From: Bacteroidales bacterium
Lineage (GTDB): Bacteria; Bacteroidota; Bacteroidia; Bacteroidales; FEN-979
DNA: 64,000 nt
NCBI GenBank assembly: GCA_025355465.1
Contig: JANXZO010000066.1
Coordinates: 19,864-83,863 of the forward strand
Direction of reading: 5' to 3'
Position 1 is the stretch's first letter; each line of letters begins with the position of its first letter. Positions 30,096-39,310 of the stretch are shown piece after piece. Below the pieces are notes generated by a model. That model made no database searches. It saw only the letters and a list, made by a program, of their open reading frames with translations, and was not told the DNA's origin. A program made the position numbers and the translations under genes.

Positions 30096-31430
30096 TTATT
30101 CAATATCCTCTTCAAAAAGATTACGGATTTTGTCCATAAACCGCTGTGAGATTGATTTTCCGTCACCATCCGGGGCGGATACTTTTACTTTTTTCTCCTT
30201 TTTTTTCTTTCCTTCAGGCTGTTTGGGCTCCTCGGCAACGGGCGGTGTCTGAAGCGCTATTTTTCCGGCCTCCCTGTCGTAACGTTCGATCCCTTCAATT
30301 ACAAGGCCGATACCGGTTGCATACATCGGGCTGGCCATCTCCTCCGTTACGTCGCTTGCCAGGTGTTCATTCGGATAACCAATACGGGTATCCAGTCCGG
30401 TCATGAACTCGGTGAGCTGGGCCAGATGTTTCAGATGTGCACCACCTCCGGTAAGTACGATGCCGCCGATCAGTTTCTTCTCGTAGCCGGAATTTCTGAT
30501 CTCATAATATACATGTTCGATAATCTCCTCCATCCGTGCCTGGATGATCGAAGCCAGGTTTCGCAGGCTGATCTCCTTGGGGGCCCGGCCACGCAGGCCC
30601 GGGATGGCAACAATCTCCTCTTCACGATTCTCCCTGGCCAAGGCCGACCCGAACTTGATTTTGAGCTCCTCCGCATGTTTCTTGATAATGGAACAGCCCT
30701 CTTTGATGTCCTCAGTGATGATCTCACCGCCAAGCGGGATTACCGCCGTGTGGCGGATGATGCCGGCATGAAAAATGGCGATGTCGGACGTTCCTCCACC
30801 AATATCGACCAGTACCACGCCGGCCTCTTTCTCCTCTTCACTCACAACGGATTCGGCCGAGGCGATAGGCTCAAGAATGAGTTCAACAACCTCAAGCCCT
30901 GCCCGGCGGACACACTTGTATATGTTTTTTGCAGCTGCAGTCTGACCAATAATAATGTGAAAATTTGCCTCCAGCGAACTGCCTATCATCCCTTTCGGGG
31001 TATGGATACCATGCTCGCCATCAATGCTGAACTCCTGGGGTATCACATCGAGTATCTCTTCGCCGGGATTCATGTTGAGATTATACATGCTGTTGCATAA
31101 CTTGTCGATGTCCTCCTGGCTGATCTCAATTTCGCTGTCCTCGCGGATCATACTCCCACGATGCTGCAGGCTCTTGATATGTTGTCCGGCAATGCCCACA
31201 TTCACATATTTTATGTCCACCCCTGATTTGGCGGAAGCTTCGGCAATTGCCTCCTTGATGGATTGAACCGTGTTGTCGATGTTGGCAACCACACCCCGCT
31301 TTACGCCGATAGACGGGACTTTTCCATAACCGAGGATCTCTATTTTTCCATGTTCGTTCCTTTGTCCTACAATGACTGCAATTTTGGTCGTGCCGATGTC
31401 GAGACCTACGATGATACCTGAGTTTTTCAT
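30096..31430 (-). CDS. ftsA: Cell division protein FtsA
   Basis: GIIVGLDIGTTKIAVIVGQ; VLVDIGGGTSDIAIF; IVLTGGGAHLKHL. Confidence 0.97.
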   Translation of the reverse strand: MKNSGIIVGLDIGTTKIAVIVGQRNEHGKIEILGYGKVPSIGVKRGVVANIDNTVQSIKEAIAEASAKSGVDIKYVNVGIAGQHIKSLQHRGSMIREDSEIEISQEDIDKLCNSMYNLNMNPGEEILDVIPQEFSIDGEHGIHTPKGMIGSSLEANFHIIIGQTAAAKNIYKCVRRAGLEVVELILEPIASAESVVSEEEKEAGVVLVDIGGGTSDIAIFHAGIIRHTAVIPLGGEIITEDIKEGCSIIKKHAEELKIKFGSALARENREEEIVAIPGLRGRAPKEISLRNLASIIQARMEEIIEHVYYEIRNSGYEKKLIGGIVLTGGGAHLKHLAQLTEFMTGLDTRIGYPNEHLASDVTEEMASPMYATGIGLVIEGIERYDREAGKIALQTPPVAEEPKQPEGKKKKEKKVKVSAPDGDGKSISQRFMDKIRNLFEEDIE

Positions 31431-31435
31431 ATCTT

Positions 31436-32239
31436 TTACTGTTTTGAGCAAATCACTTGATTCTTGAATTTTATGTTGATGATACTATACTTATCCCACC
31501 CTATTTTATTTAACCCGTACCTGTAAAATGCATACAGTTTCCGGAATTTTTCATCCAGGTCGTGTGCGTCACCCAACAAAATCACATGATTCCCGATTCG
31601 CGGGATCAGTTCAAATTCTCTTTGCGGGTTGACGTAGATCTGATCGACCTGCGCTTTCAGGAATTTATCGTGGGAGATATACATGGCAAGCTTGTAAAGA
31701 TTGGTCATCATCGAATCAATATAGATGGAGTCGGCCAGCGCCATGATATTCACCCTATAATTGGGAGTTTTAAGGTACGAATCCTCGATGAATCCATTAA
31801 CAACCAGAACTCTGGCTGAGAAATTCGGATTTACCGGGAGCAGGGCACCGGAGCCATCCAGGTAAAAACTTTCCAGGTTTTTGTTGATCACGCGGAGAAT
31901 GGGTTCGCGCTGGCGGATATCCACAAAAAGTACCCCCTCATTGTTCTCATAAACTGAAACCTTGGCGATATAGGCTTGTTTTCTGATGGAATTTTCTATT
32001 GCCCCGGTATTGATATAACCGAGGGGTTTTCCTTTAAGCATCCCGGCCGTTTTGAGGATGATGGAGTCGATGTCGGTTTTACTGACCAGCACATCCGCAT
32101 TTCCGTAATCGATGACAACATTGACCTTCCTGCAGGGCCGGTCATATTGCTCCACCTCCACAAAACTCAGGAGTACGCAAGCACCGGAAATGAGCAGGAC
32201 CCACATGACGACCGTCAGTATTTTTAACATTTTCTTCAT
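31436..32239 (-). CDS. ftsQ: Cell division protein FtsQ-like (POTRA)
   Basis: N-terminal TM, POTRA-like region, position between murC and ftsA. Confidence 0.88.
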   Translation of the reverse strand: MKKMLKILTVVMWVLLISGACVLLSFVEVEQYDRPCRKVNVVIDYGNADVLVSKTDIDSIILKTAGMLKGKPLGYINTGAIENSIRKQAYIAKVSVYENNEGVLFVDIRQREPILRVINKNLESFYLDGSGALLPVNPNFSARVLVVNGFIEDSYLKTPNYRVNIMALADSIYIDSMMTNLYKLAMYISHDKFLKAQVDQIYVNPQREFELIPRIGNHVILLGDAHDLDEKFRKLYAFYRYGLNKIGWDKYSIINIKFKNQVICSKQ

Positions 32240-33679
32240 CTATTCGGAACCTTCGGTAAAGGCATCGGTAATGGGTTTCACGAGCTGATCTATATCCCCG
32301 GCCCCCAACGTCATAATGATCTCGGGCGCCTGTTTTTTCAATGTTTCCACCACGTCAGATTTTTCGATCAACCGTTTGTTTTTGATTTTCATCAGGTCGA
32401 GCAGCATTTGCGAAGTAACCCCGGGAATCGGTTTTTCGCGTGCCGGATAAATGGGCAGTAACCAGACTTCATCCAGGAGATCGAGACTTTTCGCAAACCC
32501 CTCGGCCAGATCACGGGTCCGTGAGAAAAGGTGAGGTTGGAAAATTCCTGTCAGCTTCCGGTCAGGGTAAAGTTCTCTTGCCGCACTGATGGCCGCTTTC
32601 AGCTCTACGGGATGGTGGGCATAGTCGTCGATATACACCAGGTTGTTGCGCCGGATGCAGAAATCAAAGCGACGTTGCACCCCCTGGTAGCTCCGGAGCG
32701 CTTTTTGAAGATGGCCTTTGTCGAGTCCCAGCAGATAACCTACGGCAAGGGCAGCTACAGCATTTTCCAGGTTGAACATTCCGGGCACCCCGAGGGTGAC
32801 GTTGGCGATGGTTTCGGTTGGGGTGACAAGGTCAAAATGGATCAGTTCATCTTTCACCCTTATGTTTTTCGCATAGAAAGTAGCATCCGTGTTTAATGAA
32901 TAGGAATAATTGTAGTAAGAATTTTTTCGGATGGGTTTGATATGGGTTCCGTTCTTCAGGATCAGTGAGCCCTGGTCAACAATTTTAGAAGTGAATTCCG
33001 CAAAGGTCTTTTTAAGATCTTCATGATTACCATAAATATCGAGATGATCGGCATCGGCAGAGGTGATCACGGCAATGTAAGGAGAAAGATGGAGGAATGA
33101 TTTATCGTATTCGTCGGCTTCAACAATGCAATAAACAGGTTGCTGGAAATGCGAAGAAGGCGATACACCGGAACCCGGGGGATTTTGTTTACGGATGTCC
33201 GGCAATTCTGCATTTTTCGATTGAAGGAAGTTGGTCCCGTAATTCTTTGAGATTCCGCCGAGGAATGTAAGTTGATCGATCTTTGCAAAGCGAAGCAGGT
33301 GTGCGATGATGGATGAGGTCGTTGTTTTGCCATGCGTTCCTGCCACCGCGATGGTTCTGAAATGGCCTGATATAAGTCCGAGCATCTCGGCCCGTTTCAT
33401 CACCGGGATTTGCTTTTTCAGGAAATAGTTATACTCTTTGTGATCCTTGGGAACTGCGGGGGTGTAAATTACCAGGTCGGGTTGGTCGGGGATCAGTTTG
33501 ATATTGTCTTCGAAATGGATATGCATCCCTTCGCTGATGAGCTGGTCGGTGAGCCTGGTGGATGTTTTGTCGTAGCCCGATACGGTTACTCCGCGTAAGG
33601 CAAAGAACCTGGCAATCGCACTCATTCCGATGCCTCCGATGCCAATAAAATATACCGATCTCAGGTTGCGGATGTCCAT
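32240..33679 (-). CDS. murC: UDP-N-acetylmuramate--L-alanine ligase
   Basis: YFIGIGGIGMSAIARFFALRG; VAGTHGKTTTSSIIAHLL. Confidence 0.97.
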   Translation of the reverse strand: MDIRNLRSVYFIGIGGIGMSAIARFFALRGVTVSGYDKTSTRLTDQLISEGMHIHFEDNIKLIPDQPDLVIYTPAVPKDHKEYNYFLKKQIPVMKRAEMLGLISGHFRTIAVAGTHGKTTTSSIIAHLLRFAKIDQLTFLGGISKNYGTNFLQSKNAELPDIRKQNPPGSGVSPSSHFQQPVYCIVEADEYDKSFLHLSPYIAVITSADADHLDIYGNHEDLKKTFAEFTSKIVDQGSLILKNGTHIKPIRKNSYYNYSYSLNTDATFYAKNIRVKDELIHFDLVTPTETIANVTLGVPGMFNLENAVAALAVGYLLGLDKGHLQKALRSYQGVQRRFDFCIRRNNLVYIDDYAHHPVELKAAISAARELYPDRKLTGIFQPHLFSRTRDLAEGFAKSLDLLDEVWLLPIYPAREKPIPGVTSQMLLDLMKIKNKRLIEKSDVVETLKKQAPEIIMTLGAGDIDQLVKPITDAFTEGSE

Positions 33680-33681
33680 AT

Positions 33682-34800
33682 TTAGTTTTTTTCCGGGTTA
33701 TAATCCGGTATTAATTTTAGCACTTCATCCGCGATCGCATCGGCAGCATTGGTAATGGCAAGTCCCGACACGTTACGGCTGAGTTCGGCAAGCTGGGTTT
33801 CATTGCCGAAGGCCGACCTCACCGTAAAATACAACTGGGCTGCCGCTTCCGAATCGTTTATCATCAGAGCTGCCTTCCTGAACACGAGGGCTTCGGCATT
33901 CCGCTGCTGGTGGTCTTCGGCCACATTCGGCGACGGAATCAGGATGACCGGTTTTCCGACAACACACAGTTCTGATATGGCGATGGCTCCGGCCCGTGAA
34001 ACCACCAGGTCGGCGGCAGCGTAGGCGAGATCCATACGGTCGATGAATGGATACACATGGATTTCGGGGTGATTCAGTGCTGAAAAATCCTGCATCACCT
34101 GGTCATAATAAAATTTTCCGGTTTGCCAGATGACCTGAATGTTCTCCTTGTCGAGACCATGGGCGATACAGGCTTTAACACTGGCGTTAATAGTTCCTGC
34201 ACCTCCGCTGCCGCCCATCACCAGCAAGGTCTTCCGTCCTTCCAGCAAACCAAAATGCTTCATGGCTTCCGATTCCAGCCCGTCGAGGTTTGAAAGGTCC
34301 TGCCTTACCGGGTTTCCGGTGAGGACGATCTTCTCCGGGGGGAAAAACTTCTCCATTCCCCCATAAGCCACACAGATGGTCTTTACCTTTTGTGCCAGCA
34401 ACCGGTTGGTGACGCCCGGAAACGAGTTCTGTTCCTGAATCAGGGCAGGGATGTTTTTCGAGGCAGCGATCCGGAGGGTGGGTCCGCTGGCATACCCGCC
34501 AACGCCAACGGCCACGTCGGGTTTGAAACGGGAGATGATGGACCTGGCTTTCAGCATGCTTCGCACAAGTTTGACCGGAAAGGAGAGGTTTTTCCAGGTG
34601 AACCTGCGAATAAAACCACTGATGGTGAGTCCTTCGATCTGATACCCGGCCGCAGGGACCTTTTCCATCTCCAGCCTGCCTTTCGCCCCGATGAACAGGA
34701 TGTCGATATCGCTCACCTTCTTTTTTAAAGCATTTGCAATTGCTATAGCCGGGAAAACATGCCCGCCGGTTCCTCCTCCGCTGATGATGACTTTTATCAT
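33682..34800 (-). CDS. murG: Undecaprenyldiphospho-muramoylpentapeptide beta-N-acetylglucosaminyltransferase
   Basis: VIISGGGTGGHVFPAIAIANAL; VVSRAGAIAISELCVVGKPVILIPSPNVAEDHQ. Confidence 0.97.
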   Translation of the reverse strand: MIKVIISGGGTGGHVFPAIAIANALKKKVSDIDILFIGAKGRLEMEKVPAAGYQIEGLTISGFIRRFTWKNLSFPVKLVRSMLKARSIISRFKPDVAVGVGGYASGPTLRIAASKNIPALIQEQNSFPGVTNRLLAQKVKTICVAYGGMEKFFPPEKIVLTGNPVRQDLSNLDGLESEAMKHFGLLEGRKTLLVMGGSGGAGTINASVKACIAHGLDKENIQVIWQTGKFYYDQVMQDFSALNHPEIHVYPFIDRMDLAYAAADLVVSRAGAIAISELCVVGKPVILIPSPNVAEDHQQRNAEALVFRKAALMINDSEAAAQLYFTVRSAFGNETQLAELSRNVSGLAITNAADAIADEVLKLIPDYNPEKN

Positions 34801-36008
34801 ACCTGTACTGCCGGAATGTTTGCGTTAATCAGACTTTTTTCAGTAAGAATGTCCACCTCGGTACCATTCTGGGTCTCTATCTCTATCCTCCGGCTTACAC
34901 TGAGAATGATCCCGATGGAGATGCTGGTGAACCAGATCGAGGTTCCACCCATACTCACCAGGGGCAGCGTTTGTCCGGTTACCGGAAAGAGATTGACCGC
35001 CACCGCCATGTTAATCATGGCCTGGAATACCAGGCTGAATCCGATCCCGAGCGAGAGCAAGGTGCCAAAATTTCCCTGGCAACGACTGGCAATCCTGATC
35101 ACCCTGAAAAACAGGATCAGGTAAAGAAACAAGACGAAACTGCCGCCGACAAGTCCGTACTCCTCGATGATAATGGCGAAAATAAAGTCGGAATAGGGGT
35201 GAGGCAGAAAATTCCGCTGGGTGCTCTTTCCCGGCGATTTGCCGAAAATCCCGCCGGAGACGATGGCGATCTTTGCCTGATCGACCTGGTAGGTAGCATC
35301 GGGTTCTGCTTCGTCCTTGTTGATAAAATGGTCCACTCTGGCAACCCAGGTAGTGCCCCGGGGAAATAACGTGGGAAAAGTTTTGGAAAGGGCGAATATC
35401 AGCATGATGGCAAGTATTCCCAAACCTACCAGCGAAGCCATGTATTTGAGGCTGATCCTTCCGATGAACATCAATACCATGCAGGTCACAAAAAGGATGG
35501 CTGCCGTTGAGAAGTTAGCCGGCAGGATAAGTACGGTAACCAGTGCCACCGGAATAATGACCGGCAGGAATCCTTTACGGAAATCCTGCACCAGCTCCTG
35601 CTTTTTGCTCAGGATCCGGGCCAGGTACATGATCAGGAAAAGTTTTGCCACATCGGAACTCTGGAAGGTGAGGTTTACGATCGGAACGGTAAGCCACCGG
35701 TTTGCCTCATTCAGATTGGTTCCGGAAATCAGGGTTATCAGCAGCAGCGGGAAGGTGAGGAAAAGTCCGATCTGCGAGATGCGGGAGTAATAGGTATATT
35801 TAACAAGGTGTGTAACATACATCAGTCCCAAACCAAAGCCCAGGATCATGAGGTGTTTGACAAGATAATATTCCGTATTTCCATGCTGTTTCTTACTGGC
35901 AAGCATACCTGTGGAACTGTAAACCGCAAGCAGCGAAAAGATACACAGGATGAATACCACGATCCAGATCACCTTGTCTCCTTTGATATTCTTGACAAAT
36001 TGCAGCAT
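34797..36008 (-). CDS. ftsW: FtsW/RodA/SpoVE family lipid II polymerase
   Basis: Multi-TM SEDS protein; HPYSDFIFAIIIEEYGLVGG. Confidence 0.95.
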   Translation of the reverse strand: MLQFVKNIKGDKVIWIVVFILCIFSLLAVYSSTGMLASKKQHGNTEYYLVKHLMILGFGLGLMYVTHLVKYTYYSRISQIGLFLTFPLLLITLISGTNLNEANRWLTVPIVNLTFQSSDVAKLFLIMYLARILSKKQELVQDFRKGFLPVIIPVALVTVLILPANFSTAAILFVTCMVLMFIGRISLKYMASLVGLGILAIMLIFALSKTFPTLFPRGTTWVARVDHFINKDEAEPDATYQVDQAKIAIVSGGIFGKSPGKSTQRNFLPHPYSDFIFAIIIEEYGLVGGSFVLFLYLILFFRVIRIASRCQGNFGTLLSLGIGFSLVFQAMINMAVAVNLFPVTGQTLPLVSMGGTSIWFTSISIGIILSVSRRIEIETQNGTEVDILTEKSLINANIPAVQV

Positions 36009-36020
36009 GAATCTGACGGA

Positions 36021-36569
36021 TTAAAGATTTTTAACCGATTTCCGGAATGCTTTTCCGCGTTCCTCATAATTTTCAAACAGATCGAAGCTTGCACACGCCG
36101 GCGACAGGAGTACAGCGTCACCCTTCGAGCCCATGTAGTAGGCCGCCAATACCGCTTCTTCCATGGAGAGTGCATCTACCATAGGGATTTCCAGTTCATC
36201 GAATGCCTCGTGGATACGTCGGTTGTCGAGACCCAGGCATACAATTCCCTTCACGGTAGTACGGACAATATGGCGCAGCTGACTGTAATCGTTTCCGCTT
36301 TCCACCCCGCCCATGATCCACACCACCGGCCGGCTCATGCTTTCGAGCGCGAACCAGGCAGCGTTGATGTTCGAGGATTTCGAATCGTTAATGAACTCCA
36401 TCCCGTGAATGATTGAGACGGTCTCCATTTTGTGTTCAGCCTGTTGAAACCCTGCAAAGCTTTCTTTGATGAACTCCTTGCGGATCTCACGGATTTTCGG
36501 ACCAATGCAGGCTGCCAGTGAATCGTACACCTTAGCGTGTCCCTGTTTTGCTAATGCTTCTAGTGTCAT
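36021..36569 (-). pseudogene. murD: UDP-N-acetylmuramoylalanine--D-glutamate ligase, C-terminal part only
   Basis: IREIRKEFIKESFAGFQQAEHKMETV...FINDSKSSNINAAWFALESMSRPVVWIMGGVESGNDYS...LLSPACASFDLFENYEERGKAFRKSV matches the MurD ligase C-domain; no N-terminal Rossmann or GKT-type ATP-binding domain in any frame before mraY. Confidence 0.85.
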
Positions 36570-36573
36570 GATC

Positions 36574-37833
36574 TTATCTTAATTTTAATGTTACAATGGT
36601 GAGGACGGCCAGCATGATGCCAACAATCAGAAATCTTAATACGATCTTCGATTCGTGGTATCCAAGTTTCTGAAAATGATGATGGAGCGGCGACATTTTT
36701 AAAATTCTCCGGCCTTCACCATATTTTCTTTTTGTGTATTTAAACCAGCTTACCTGCATCACTACGGAGAGGTTTTCGGCCAGGAATATTCCACAGAAGA
36801 TTGGAATCATGATCTCCTTGCGGATCATGATGGCGAATACCGCAATCACACCGCCAAGGGCCAGACTGCCGGTGTCGCCCATGAATACCTGCGCCGGATA
36901 GGAGTTGTACCACAAAAACCCGATGCATGCCCCCACAAAGGCCGAGATGTAGATTGCCAACTCCCCGGTGTCCGGAATATACATGATGTTCAGGTAGTTG
37001 GCGAAGACGATGTTGCCGGAAACGTAGGCCAGTACCCCAAGTGTCAACCCAATGATGGCGGAGGTACCGGTGGCCAGGCCATCGAGCCCGTCGGTAAGGT
37101 TGGCCCCATTGGACACGGCGATGATGATGAAAATTACGATCGGAATAAATACCAGCCAGGTCCAGTTTTTTGCGCCCGGGCCAATCCATGAGATCAGTTT
37201 ATTGTAATCAAATTCATTGTTTTTAACAAACGGGATCGTTGTTTTGGTCGATTTGACCGCTGTTTTTGCGAAGATCTTGGTTTTCTCGGAGGTTGTACTT
37301 CCTTCCACATTAAACACATCAGTGGTTGGAACATAGGCTGATTGCTGAATTCGTTCACGGATTTTAAAACTGTCACTGAAATACATGGTGCAGCCAACAA
37401 TGAGTCCGAGGCCGATCTGTCCCAGCACTTTTAATTTGCCTGGAAGTCCCTGCTTGTCCTTTTTGAACACCTTGATAAAATCGTCGAGGAAGCCGATCAA
37501 CCCGAGCCAGACGGTGGCCAGAAGAACCACGATGATATATATGTTGAGCAGTTTTGCAAAAAGTAGCGAAGGGATCAGGATGGCGGCCAGGATTATCAGC
37601 CCTCCCATAGTGGGCGTGCCTTGTTTTGCCTTCTGGCCTTCCAGTCCGAGATCGCGCACGGTTTCACCGACCTGTTTCTTCCTGAGGAAGTTGATCAGCC
37701 GCTTGCCGATGATCATGGAGATGAACAGCGAAGTGATCAACGCCGCCGCGGCGCGGAACGAGATGTACTGGAATACACCGGCTCCCGGGAAGCTGAAGGC
37801 TTTGTGAAGCCAGGTGAAGAGATAGTACAACAT
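36574..37833 (-). CDS. mraY: Phospho-N-acetylmuramoyl-pentapeptide-transferase
   Basis: [58 protein letters not shown]. Confidence 0.97.
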   Translation of the reverse strand: MLYYLFTWLHKAFSFPGAGVFQYISFRAAAALITSLFISMIIGKRLINFLRKKQVGETVRDLGLEGQKAKQGTPTMGGLIILAAILIPSLLFAKLLNIYIIVVLLATVWLGLIGFLDDFIKVFKKDKQGLPGKLKVLGQIGLGLIVGCTMYFSDSFKIRERIQQSAYVPTTDVFNVEGSTTSEKTKIFAKTAVKSTKTTIPFVKNNEFDYNKLISWIGPGAKNWTWLVFIPIVIFIIIAVSNGANLTDGLDGLATGTSAIIGLTLGVLAYVSGNIVFANYLNIMYIPDTGELAIYISAFVGACIGFLWYNSYPAQVFMGDTGSLALGGVIAVFAIMIRKEIMIPIFCGIFLAENLSVVMQVSWFKYTKRKYGEGRRILKMSPLHHHFQKLGYHESKIVLRFLIVGIMLAVLTIVTLKLR

Positions 37834-37837
37834 AGGT

Positions 37838-39310
37838 CTAGGAATTAACTATGTTATTGTTGGTGAAAATTTCATGCAGCACCTCTTTGTCGTCGAAAGG
37901 ATGTTTAACACCCTTGATCTCCTGGTAATTTTCGTGACCCTTTCCGGCCACCAGCAGAATATCGTTCGGTTTTGCCAGTGCGCAGGCAGTTTTAATGGCT
38001 TCATACCGGTTCATGATCACCAGAACCTTTTTGGCCTGATAGGCTTCAACCCCTTTCTGCATATCGGACAAGATGTCTTCCGGCTCCTCAAACCTGGGGT
38101 TATCGGAGGTGAGGATTACGCGGTCACTCAGGTTGCAGGCGATCTTTGCCATCACAGGACGTTTTGCCGAATCCCGGTTCCCGCCGGCACCAACCACCGT
38201 GATCAGCTGCTCGTTGTGGTCGCGGATGGCATTGATGGTTTCGAGTACGTTTTGCAACGCGTCCGGTGTGTGGGCATAATCAACAATGGCGGTAATTCCA
38301 GTGTCGGAGCGCACATAGTTAAACCTTCCGTTGACCGGTTCCAGACGGCTCATTTGTGCCAGCACTTCTATTTTATCCTGCCCCAGCAACATGGCCGTTC
38401 CGTAAACCAGCAGGAGGTTGTAGGCATTGAAATTTCCGATCAGCCGAAACCATACATCCTGTCCATCAATACTGAGCTGAAGCCCCTGGAACTGGTTTTC
38501 CATGATCTTGCAGCGGAAGTCGGCCATCGATTGCAGACTGTAGGTGTATTTCCATGCCCTGGTATTTTGCAGCATCACCACTCCGTTCCGGTCGTCTTTG
38601 TTAACCAGTGCAAATGCATCAGCCGGCAGGTTGTCAAAAAAGCTCTTTTTTGCTTTCAGGTATGCATCAAAGGTTTTATGGTAATCGAGGTGGTCATGGG
38701 TCAGGTTTGTAAACACGCCGCCGCGGAAGGTAAGACCTGCAATTCGCTGTTGATCCGCAGCATGCGAGGATACCTCCATGAAGCAATATTCGCATCCTTC
38801 CTTCACCATGCGGTGGAGCAGTTCGTTGATCTGTAGCGGGTCGGGTGTGGTGTGTGTGCTTGGAACTACCGTCTCATTCACCTGGTTGCGGATTGTTGAA
38901 AGCAGACCCGTTCCATAACCCAGGGCACGGAACAGGCTGTGAAGCAGTGTGACGCTGGTTGTTTTTCCATTGGTTCCGGTAACACCCACGAGGTTGAGCT
39001 TTGCTGACGGGTTGCCATAGAAGGCGGACGCAATGATGCCGAGCGCACGTTTACTGTTGTTTACGCCGGCATAACAAATTCCTTCCCTGAGCGACCCGGG
39101 CAGTTTTTCACACACGATGGCAACAGCTCCCTGAGCGATGGCCATGTCGATATAGTCATGTCCGTCAGAAGCGCTTCCGCAAATGGCAAAAAACATGGTT
39201 CCGGGTCCCACCTTCCGCGAATCGAATTGGAGCGAATCGATCCCGATATCCGTTCTGCCTGTCACTGCAAAGGCTTCGGCATGGGCAAGTATGTCGCGCA
39301 GTAGAATCAT
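37838..39310 (-). CDS. murE: UDP-N-acetylmuramoyl-L-alanyl-D-glutamate--2,6-diaminopimelate ligase
   Basis: [36 protein letters not shown] (DNPR motif, meso-DAP type). Confidence 0.96.
   Translation of the reverse strand: MILLRDILAHAEAFAVTGRTDIGIDSLQFDSRKVGPGTMFFAICGSASDGHDYIDMAIAQGAVAIVCEKLPGSLREGICYAGVNNSKRALGIIASAFYGNPSAKLNLVGVTGTNGKTTSVTLLHSLFRALGYGTGLLSTIRNQVNETVVPSTHTTPDPLQINELLHRMVKEGCEYCFMEVSSHAADQQRIAGLTFRGGVFTNLTHDHLDYHKTFDAYLKAKKSFFDNLPADAFALVNKDDRNGVVMLQNTRAWKYTYSLQSMADFRCKIMENQFQGLQLSIDGQDVWFRLIGNFNAYNLLLVYGTAMLLGQDKIEVLAQMSRLEPVNGRFNYVRSDTGITAIVDYAHTPDALQNVLETINAIRDHNEQLITVVGAGGNRDSAKRPVMAKIACNLSDRVILTSDNPRFEEPEDILSDMQKGVEAYQAKKVLVIMNRYEAIKTACALAKPNDILLVAGKGHENYQEIKGVKHPFDDKEVLHEIFTNNNIVNS

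Noticed and set aside
36740-37189. 149-aa minus-strand ORF inside mraY, and many similar ORFs antisense to or shifted within alaS, nuoG-like, ftsZ, murE and others
   Set aside because: They overlap strongly conserved genes in another frame and lack family-like sequence; they are frame shadows.
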